Of a stretch of DNA of 64,000 nucleotides, positions 56,560-64,000 are shown piece by piece. The DNA is taken from the NCBI GenBank assembly GCA_965153355.1, contig OZ231127.1, positions 99,262,001-99,326,000 of the forward strand. The letters are read 5' to 3'. Position 1 is the first letter of the stretch; every line of letters begins with the position of its first letter. The position numbers and the translations under genes were made by a program. Under the pieces are notes generated by a model that saw nothing but the letters and a program-made list of their open reading frames with translations, was not told the DNA's origin and ran no database searches. Source of the DNA: Flaccisagitta enflata (Eukaryota > Chaetognatha > Sagittoidea > Aphragmophora).

Positions 56560-58235
56560 AAAAATGCTTCCCAAATGAGCCGTTGCGTAACTATCAAATC
56601 GGCCGGGAACCATCTTTAGGGTAACATAAGTTTCCATAGTGGTGTATTGCAATGCTATTTCAATACAAACTTCAACCTCATCCTAACAATGGTTCCCGAG
56701 CAAATTGAAAGTCGCACTGATGATCGTCGAGAAACCTAGTTTTGCCTATTTTCGGCAATCTGACGCACGTTTAAGTTGTAGTAAAATCATCATGACATGA
56801 ACAAGCATCTTTCTTTGCTCCTTACCTCGGTTTATAATGGCAAGGGGTCAACCATGTGATAAGAATTGTATGCTGTGCTCCTACATCTCGGATTGGGGCT
56901 GAATTTTACCTTTATGGACTCATTTCTTGCTTCGATATGATTATTGAATATTCCCCAAAAAGATCAATGTATTTTAACAATAAAAACTAACTTTCGCAAT
57001 TGTTATTGAGGCAAACGGACGAATCCTTACCGAAATTTCTTCATTTTCAACTTTTTCAGTCAGAACACGGTAAGTGCAAAAACGCGCTACGCTAGTTTTT
57101 CGCGTGTTTACATTTGGCCAAGGAAAACGCTCGGACGTATCTGAGATGTAGAGAGTATATTGTTGTTTTTTTGCCACTTTTATATGAAAAAAATGCTATT
57201 TAGAGATAAACTGTATCATTATAAAAGTCATTTGATAATTCATACTGTAGTAAGAATTTGTCCTTCGTCAATTTTCTCAGTGCATACTCTTTCCTTTTCT
57301 CAACTCAATTTCTGAATTTCTCCTTTTGTAAGAATTAACGTTGCCGCTCATTTTGGTGGCCCTTTGTCCTTGTTTCTGCCTTTAATTCAATGCCGCCCAA
57401 GAATAACACTTGTTGCCGACAAAAATGTAATCTTTCTTTTTGTGATAACTATCTCTTTCTTTTTTATGTTTTCTTGTTCAAATGAAATTTGCAATGATTC
57501 ACTTACATTAAATTCTCCGTAGAGAAAACCTTTGGACTCCTTATTTCCTTTTGCCGGAAAAAGGGAAAACTGAAACTGAAACTTCCCTGCAATTCTCTGT
57601 TGATACCGGGTGGACATACAAAAGGTAGCTCTGTATCTGAATAAAAGAAAATCTTTTATGTGAATATTTGAAATGACAAATCTCTGAATTTGTAAGTATG
57701 AAAAGAATATACAGATTCAAATTATGTAAGATAAACTAAAATATTTTTTTTTGAGCATTATTGCCTATTTATAACCAAAAGTGATAATTAGTTATTAATA
57801 GTGTTCATAGATGTGAATTTTGGTTTTTACTTAAAAAGTCTTAGTTTTTACAGTTTCCTAAGACCCACTTTTATTCAACTATCTTTATTCAAAAGTAAAT
57901 TTTGTAAAAATCATTAATTTTTAATCAAATTTAAGCAAAATTCTTTAATCCCTAATCTTTGGTCCCTAATTCAATTCAGTTGTTTAAGGATAAAATGAAA
58001 AATATTGATCTTCATAAAAAATGTTCATAATAGAACATCTAAGTCATGATCATATCTAGGTAGCGAATTCTTACTTTTTTAATTAGGAGAAATTTTAAGT
58101 ATAATATCCAAAAAATTAAAAGCTACCTTTTTAAAGACCACCTGTTAAATTGCGGCACACTTCTCTACTTTAAAGAAAGTTTGGACATAACTTTCAAAGA
58201 ATACCTATTTGTAAAAGAGATAAGACATATCTCTC
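56560..58235. other. No gene seen
   Basis: A/T-rich sequence, with no repeat structure that I recognise and only short frames. Confidence 0.5.
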
Positions 58236-58238
58236 TCG

Positions 58239-58239
<1 letters not shown>

Positions 58240-58281
<42 letters not shown>

Positions 58282-58282
58282 C
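58240..58282. repeat. (CT)n microsatellite
   Basis: CTCTTTCT followed by pure CT. Confidence 0.95.
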
Positions 58283-58342
58283 ACATCCCGGAATCTCTGA
58301 ATCCTAAACGACGCAACTGGAATCTTCACCTCGGCTAAATAA

Positions 58343-58600
58343 ACAAGGCCGGATACACGGCCAATCCGTAGTCGCTGCTGGTGGGCAGGGGCAGTAATGC
58401 GGGTGGGCAGGGGCAGTATGTGAGTGGCCGGGGGCTGTATTGACGCCAGGAAGGAGCTATGATGGCCAGAAATCCGTTTTTCAGTCGATTTCGCGTCATC
58501 AAAATTTTCCTATTTCATACAGACATTCAGACAGACAGACAGACAGACAGACCTACCAAAGGAACACCCTCTTATAGAGTCGCTTAGCAGCGACTAAAAA
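58343..58600 (-). repeat. HHE copy, intact ends (GTCGCTGCT class)
   Basis: Tail TAGTCGCTGCT (58369-58379) is exactly complementary over 11 bases to AGCAGCGACTA (58586-58596) at the head. The head hairpin is GTCGCT-TAGC-AGCGAC (58579-58594). The outer hairpin GGCCG-GATACA-CGGCC (58347-58362) is perfect. GGTGGGCAGGGGCAGTA is repeated beside the tail. Confidence 0.9.
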
Positions 58601-59074
58601 GGAGTGAAGAGAGTAAAGATCATCAAACTTATTCTAATCAGCCTTCTCATTCAGCAACAATTCTTCATCAGCAGATTTATCATCCTTCAATCTGCTTTGT
58701 CTGCCATCCATTTTGACTTTGTTGTTGTTGTTCTCATCCCTGCTGAGAGGCTTTGGATTCTTCATGAAAATCATAGAGGGTGCAAAACAGATGCACAAAA
58801 TTCCAAGAAGATAATAAGCATAACTGAAACCAACTGAAATAAAAAGAAAAGGGGAATGGGCAACTTTTTTTTAAGATGGGCAGTGGATTCAAATTTGGTG
58901 GAAATTGCAGAAATTAATGTTACTCACACTGTTTGCCAATAAAGGCGGCTATCACCGACCGGGAAAAAGGGGTAAATGGGGGTGTCTTTTTATATTGAAA
59001 TTCTTTTTTCAGTGTATTTTTTTCTGTGTGTGCATCTCAGACTGTCTCATTGACTGCCTATCTCTGTGTTTAAA

Positions 59075-59640
59075 TGTTAGCGATACAATTCTACACCCCA
59101 ATTTGTCCATCCATCTGTCTCTTGGTTGGTGTGTCTGTTGGTCCATCATATTTCCCAGATGATCTATCTCAAATATCGGGTGTTCAAATAAAAACTGGGG
59201 ACAGTTTTTCATAGGTTAGCTTTTTTGTTAGGGCCCCGAGGAAAAAATCATGGAATAACAAAAGATAGTGGATAACATAACTAACAGTTTGGTGAAAAAA
59301 TTTTAATTTTATCATGCATTATTGCAAAAAAAATCAAGGTAAAAATCTTCCCCAAATTGAACTTTGAGCAAAAAACAATGGAAAAACACTGTTTCCCTAT
59401 CAAAATCTCCTTTAAGCTTTGCAAAGGACCACTTAAACTCAAGCCAGTGCAAAATTCTTTTAAATTTGTGATGTACGTACAAAGATGTGGACACCCAAAA
59501 AAATCGCACATTTCTAGCTTCTCTCGTTACAGACACAATCTTTTTTTCGAACACCTGTTATGTCCCCTCCCCAGTGAGGGACTCCCCACCCACTTGCAAC
59601 TGGGGTAGCTGTGTATCCATCCTTGTTATAATTCAATCTC
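59075..59640 (+). repeat. Two decayed HHE copies
   Basis: 59075-59150 has only a head-like AGCGATACAATTCTACACCC and TTTGTCCATCCATC. 59523-59632 has GTTACAGACAC and the tail CCCACCCACTTGCAACT, then AGCTGTGTATCC. Between them lies A/T-rich sequence without a gene. Confidence 0.5.
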
Positions 59641-59654
59641 TGTCTGTCAGTGTC

Positions 59655-59710
59655 TCTTTTTGGGCAGCGGCCCCAAAAGTAACGATGTCCTGTAGAACAC
59701 AGGGGACTTT
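59655..59710 (+). repeat. GC module, partial
   Basis: GGGCAGCGGCCCCAAAAGTA, then CGATGTCCTGTAGAACACAG. Confidence 0.65.
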
Positions 59711-59763
59711 TGTTCATTTATTTGTTTGTTTGTTTGTCCCACCCCCGCCATTTCTTCATCTTT

Positions 59764-60020
59764 TCAGTCGCGTGCTACGCGACTCTATGAGCCACTTTTC
59801 GGTCGGTCCGTCGGTCCGCCCGTCCGTCGGTCGGTCGGTCGGTCACAAAACTGTTTTAAAGGCTTTTTAAAGCGCTTTTTACGTCTGGATCGTAGAAAAG
59901 AAATTTTGTGGAGTAAATAGCCATTTCAAATGTCTTTTTGCGAAAAATTGTTTGTCTGTCTGTCTGCCTGACTATTTTTGAAAGTGCCGACGCACGCGAC
60001 TTAGGTCTAATGACCTTGTT
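59764..60020 (+). repeat. HHE copy, intact ends (GTCGCGTGC class)
   Basis: Head AGTCGCGTGC (59766-59775) is exactly complementary over 10 bases to tail GCACGCGACT (59992-60001). The head hairpin is GTCGCG-TGCTA-CGCGAC (59767-59783). The interior differs from the other copies (GGTCACAAAACTG, then AAAGGC). Confidence 0.85.
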
Positions 60021-60216
60021 TGTCAATTTTCCACGTTATTCAATGGGAATTCTACGCTTTTTCATTTTTCATTAGTTTTCCATACTTTTTAATGGGAATG
60101 CTATAATTTTCAATTTTTTTTCAATTTTCCATGCTATTCAATTGGTAGACTACATTTTTTCATTTTCCATCCATTTTCCATACTATTCAATAAGAATTCG
60201 TTACTTGTTTCATCTA
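60021..60216 (+). repeat. Degenerate tandem repeat split by the palindrome, left part
   Basis: TTTTCCA(C/T)(G/A)-TATTCAATGGGAAT blocks of about 55-60 bases; the same words resume at 61374-61510. Confidence 0.55.
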
Positions 60217-61371
60217 ACTATGGCAAAACAAAAAAAGACAGTAATTTTCAAAATGATATTGTGAGCTAATTTTTCAGAGCAGCTTCATAATCTTTTAGAC
60301 CATGATAGTTTGTCAAATTTGCTACTTAGCAAAAAAATCAGACTTTGAAAAAATTGATTTTTGCGCCCATAGCATTGATTTTTGCAAAATTTGTCTGTTG
60401 AACAATCGCCGAGTTGGTGTCAGTTTCAGTTTAGATCTAACTTTGAAATTTAACTGTAAGCTCAATTTTTAGAGCAAGATCAAAATTTTTGAGATGGTGA
60501 TAGCATGTCAAATTTCTGACACAGTGAAAAAATCAGAACTCAAAAAAGTTTATTTTTGTAGCTGCAACATCATTTTTTGTAAAATCGGTTGAAGTTTGAT
60601 TGTCAAAATAAAGAAACATTTAACTAGAAATGATTTCAAATGCTCATTTTTTTTTAGTAGCCTCACATTTTTTTTAGGTGGTGATAGTATGACAAGTTTT
60701 TGACACAGCAAAAAAATTAGAACTCAAAAAAGTGCATTTTTGCACTGGTATCATCAATTTTTGTGAAATGGACCTCCAATAAAAACTGATATCCCATTTT
60801 GACAGATTTTACAAAAATTGATATCCCGTTTTGACAGATTTCAAATGCTCATTTTTTTTTAGTAGCCTCACATTTTTTTTAGGTGGTGATAGTATGACAA
60901 GTTTTTGACACAGCAAAAAAATTAGAACTCAAAAAAGTGCATTTTTGCACTGGTATCATCAATTTTTGTGAAATGGACCTCCAATAAAAACTGATATCCC
61001 GTTTTGACAGATTTTACAAAAATTGATGTAGAAGGTACAAAAATACTTTTTTTTGAATTCTGATTTTTTTGCTGTGTCACAAATTTGACCTGCTATCACC
61101 ATCTCAGAAATATTGATCTTGCCCTAAGAATTGAGCTCACAGTAAGTTTTCAAAGTTGGATCTAAACAAACCTTTTTGGCGATGGTTCAATTAACAAATT
61201 TTGCAAAACTCAATGCTACGGGCACAAAAATAAACTTTTTTGAGATCTGATTTTTTTACCAGGTAGCAAATTTGACAAATTATCACAGTCTAAAAAATTG
61301 TAAAGCTGCTCTGAAAAATGAGCTCACAATATCATTTTGAAAATCACTGTCTTTTTTTATTTTGCCATGGT
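60217..61371. mobile_element. 1155-bp palindromic element flanked by TA (Tc1/mariner-like MITE)
   Basis: The ends ACTATGGCAAAACAAAAAAA and, in reverse, ACCATGGCAAAATAAAAAAA lie next to TA on both sides (60215-60216, 61372-61373). The arms are complementary, with interruptions, over about 380 bases each (ATTTTCAAAATGATATTGTG against its complement at 61326-61345). The middle holds a direct duplication of about 190 bases (60640-60840 and 60845-61020). It has no ORF. It interrupts a tandem repeat that continues on both sides. Confidence 0.75.
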
Positions 61372-61373
61372 TA

Positions 61374-61510
61374 TTTGTCAATTTTTCATGATATTCAATG
61401 GAAATTTTTTGCATTTTTTTTATCTTTTCATCAATTTTCCATGTTTATTAATGGAAAACATTGAAATATTTTTTCTTACATCTTTTTATGTTATTCAATG
61501 GTGCAATGGT
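61374..61510 (+). repeat. Degenerate tandem repeat, right part
   Basis: TCAATTTTTCATGATATTCAATGG-type blocks, continuing 60021-60216 across the inserted palindrome. Confidence 0.5.
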
Positions 61511-61539
61511 GCTCTCAAACCCAATCAGGCAGAACCGCA

Positions 61540-61645
61540 GAAGTCCCCCTGTGTTCTACAGGACATCATCCCCTTTGGGACAGCTGCCCTGCTCACCACC
61601 ACTCACATTCACAAACATACAGAGCAGGGCAACGGGTATTGCTGA
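61540..61645 (-). repeat. GC module, reverse orientation
   Basis: CCCCTGTGTTCTACAGGACA, CCCTTTGGGACAGCTGCCC, GAGCAGGGCAACGGGTA and TTGCTGAC: the full module in reverse. Confidence 0.7.
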
Positions 61646-61669
61646 CAATATTTTGCCCTTGGGTTCTCT

Positions 61670-62745
61670 CTCTGTCCCCGTGTCTCTCTCTCTTTCTGTG
61701 TATGTGTGCATGTAAGTATGTGAGTGTAGTAAGTTGCTTCGAAATGTTTTGACTATGTTTCGAATCGGCTTTTGGGCGAGATTTTTGGGTTGGGGCGAAA
61801 TGGTCAGTCTTTTGAGGAGAGGACGAAAAGAGAGAAAGAAAGAGAAAGAAAGAGAAAGAAAGAGAGAGAGAGAAAGAGAGAGAAAGAGAGAGATAAAGGA
61901 CGAAATGGTAAGGGAGAGAGCAGCAGTTGATGAGGAAGAAGCTAAGGAAGAGAAAAAAGATAGTGAAATCGATTGGCACCATTGTGTACAATCATGGCCA
62001 CTCATTGTCTCATATTGTATTGGCTTTTTATTTTGAGCAGTCAAAAAAAGTCCACCGGATGGACAAAAAAATAGCTTATATCGATCGAATTCAACCGCCA
62101 CTAGAAAAAACCCTTTTCGAAGCTGCTTAGAGTGCACTATGAAATAGGCCCTTAATACCCGCAAGAAATAACCTACCAAGTCGCAATTTGAAAATTTCAT
62201 GATTTTCCACCGCAGTGTGGTGGTTCATAGTCTGAATTTCTAATTTGACTATTTGTTAGGGCTTAAAAGTGCTTTTCAATACCCTTAACTTATCTCGTTA
62301 CTATGGTTACCAGACCCTAGTAGAAAAATCTGCAAAAAACAGCATTTTTCATTGAAGCATTGAGTACAGAAATTTTTCAGTCACATGTACGCGCTTTGGC
62401 ATTTTGTCCAGTGTGTATCTAGACTAGCTCCATGCAAAAAACCTCCGGTGTGACTCAAAAATTGAGCCAGCAATAACTCTTCAAAGTTGCACTCTTACAA
62501 AAAAAAATTTGCTTCAGAAATTCAAAATTTTCTCTTTTTGCACAGTTTTCCACACATTCTCGCTATTACATATTGAAAGTACATCATATGCCGAGCAAAA
62601 GTATACACGGTTTTACCTGCGCCAATTATAGGTCATTTTTCTCATTTTTGAAAATGCTGTAAATTAGACATTTTTTACTCTAACTTGCTGAAATTTTGTA
62701 TGAGACACTCACTGGTCAACAACAATCTGTTTTTTTAATCATTTT
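61670..62745. other. GA-rich tract and A/T-rich sequence, no gene
   Basis: 61830-61905 is AGAAAG/GAGA-rich. The rest is A/T rich. A 214-codon minus-strand frame across 61556-62200 has no recognisable domain and spans the GC module and the GA tract, so I do not call it. Confidence 0.5.
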
Positions 62746-62860
62746 TCATTCATTCATTCATTCATTCATTCATTCATTCATTCATTCATTCATTCATTCA
62801 TTCATTCATTCGTTCATTCATTAATTCATTCATTCATTCTTTCATTCACTAAATCACTCA
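62746..62860. repeat. (ATTC)n tetranucleotide repeat
   Basis: Pure at the left, imperfect at the right, immediately before the Penelope-like coding sequence. It could be the tail of an adjoining retroelement or the target of the insertion. Confidence 0.9.
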
Positions 62861-62881
62861 TTCAATTCTTCTTTCTTATTG

Positions 62882-64000
62882 GGACTACCACAAAGGATAA
62901 ATTGGAATGAAGATAGGAAAATAATTGAAAATTTTTTGGATACATATATTGATAAGTGGATTTCCAAAGAGAGAAAATTTCCAACTAATTCAAACATAGA
63001 GAAGGATGTTCTGTGTATATGGAGAAAAACTGTTTTGGAAGAAGTAGATAAGAAAATAACATTAGGAAGAGCTAAGTTCAGAAACAACTTTACTCTAAAA
63101 ATTGAAGGAAATGTAAAGAGAGAACTAGATAGATTAAAGGAGAAATATGTCATAACAGTAACTGATAAATCACAAAATAACATTCTCTTTACATGTAAGA
63201 GCTTTTATATTGCAAAAACAAAGGATGAGCTAAATAAACCAGGACAACAAACTTATAAACTGGAGAATAGGAATATTTCAACTCTTAATAGAGAAATTGT
63301 CAATTTTTCTAAACAAAAAAATATCAATGTACCTGATGATATGCAAGATATTCCGCTTATCTATTGGATACCAAAAATGCATAAAAATCCCATAGGCAGT
63401 AGATTTATAGCAGGTTCTAAAAAATGTAGTATAAAGCTTTTATCTAAATATTTTTCAAAAGCCCTTAAACTTATTCTAAACCATATGAAGCTATATGCAA
63501 ATACTGTTTATGAAAGATCAAATCTTAACTACTTTTGGATTATAGAAAATTCCTTAGATTTCATGGATAAGATCAAGAATAAAAGTATTGAGCATATGGA
63601 GACATATGATTTTTCTACATTATACACAGCACTTCCTCACCCTGAAATAAAAAGAAATTTTTCAAAAATCTTTCAAAAGGTTTACAACAGAGAGGGAAAA
63701 CAGTTTATCAATGTAAATCTTAGACAGGCGTCTTTCTCTTCAGAGGGTAAGAATAATTGCTGTTCTTTTAGAGTGACAGATATGATGGAAATATTGGAAT
63801 TTGTTCTAGATAATATTTTTGTAAGATATGGAAGAAAAATCTATAAACAAGTAGTGGGAATACCTATTGGCTTGGACTCTGGGCAAGATATAGCAAACCT
63901 TTTACTCTTTAGTTATGAATCAGAGTATGTGGAGAAAGTTTCAAAACAGGATTTATTTCTGTCAAGAAAGTTTAACCTCTGCTCTAGATATATAGATGAT
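62882..64000 (+). CDS. Penelope-like reverse transcriptase, partial (runs off the window)
   Basis: The frame is open for 373 codons to the last base. The start is not visible: the frame continues open into the (ATTC)n tract, so 62882 is only where recognisable sequence begins. Motifs: PLIYWIPKMHKNPIGSRFIAG (158-178; the P-x-(F/Y)-LPKIHK block of Penelope-like elements), TYDFSTLYTALPH (241-253; motif A), VVGIPIGLDSGQDIAN (324-339; motif B, where relatives usually have GIPMG-x-x-(C/A)AP) and RYIDD (369-373; catalytic YxDD). Penelope-like elements pair this RT with a GIY-YIG endonuclease, which would lie beyond the window or be lost. Codon use is A/T rich, unlike the LINEs upstream. Confidence 0.85.

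Noticed and set aside
61556-62200. 214-codon minus-strand frame
   Set aside because: It crosses a GC module and a GA-rich tract, has no recognisable domain, and alternative frames are equally open.

Overview
The window looks like repeat-dominated nuclear DNA of a eukaryote, most likely an invertebrate metazoan. The evidence is the mix of non-LTR retrotransposons (one a CR1/L2-like element with a PHD finger and a 2A-like motif), a Penelope-like reverse transcriptase, several MITEs, very long CT, GT, CAA, TTG and TCCG microsatellites, and kilobase minisatellites. I found no host gene with recognisable exons, no rRNA, no convincing tRNA and no bacterial-type operon. Everything that reads as protein belongs to, or resembles, a mobile element. 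The species cannot be named from this sequence alone.

Layout. 1-4.9 kb: dispersed repeats and microsatellites. 4.9-11.76 kb: a degenerate array of an 82-bp minisatellite. 11.76-22.4 kb: copy A of a segmental duplication, holding a CR1/L2-like LINE (13635-17588), a truncated LINE (18148-20069), a 555-bp minisatellite-bearing element (12686-13240) and a 414-bp MITE (21135-21548). 22.4-38.6 kb: microsatellites, small repeats, two more MITEs, a second 557-bp minisatellite element (34188-34744) and a 163-aa orphan ORF (35507-35998, minus). 38.6-39.1 kb repeats the left end of the window. 39.15-42.86 kb: a nearly perfect array of the same 82-bp unit. 42.86-51.9 kb: copy B of the duplication, with a two-ORF LINE (44399-49101) and a 619-bp hAT-type MITE (50763-51381). 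52-64 kb: decayed MITEs, a LINE C-terminal fragment (54246-54656), two large palindromes and the start of a Penelope-like element running off the right end.

The two duplication copies act as a natural control. Each mobile element is present in one copy and absent from the other, so the partner shows the empty target site and gives element ends and target duplications directly.

The most unusual signal is a short interspersed family, called HHE here (hairpin-head element), with about 20 intact or decayed copies. Its head is a 6-bp-stem hairpin. The outer 8-11 nt of the head are complementary to a segment in the tail of the same copy. Stem and tail change together from copy to copy (four sequence classes), which points to a maintained structure or to copy-wise correction of the two ends.
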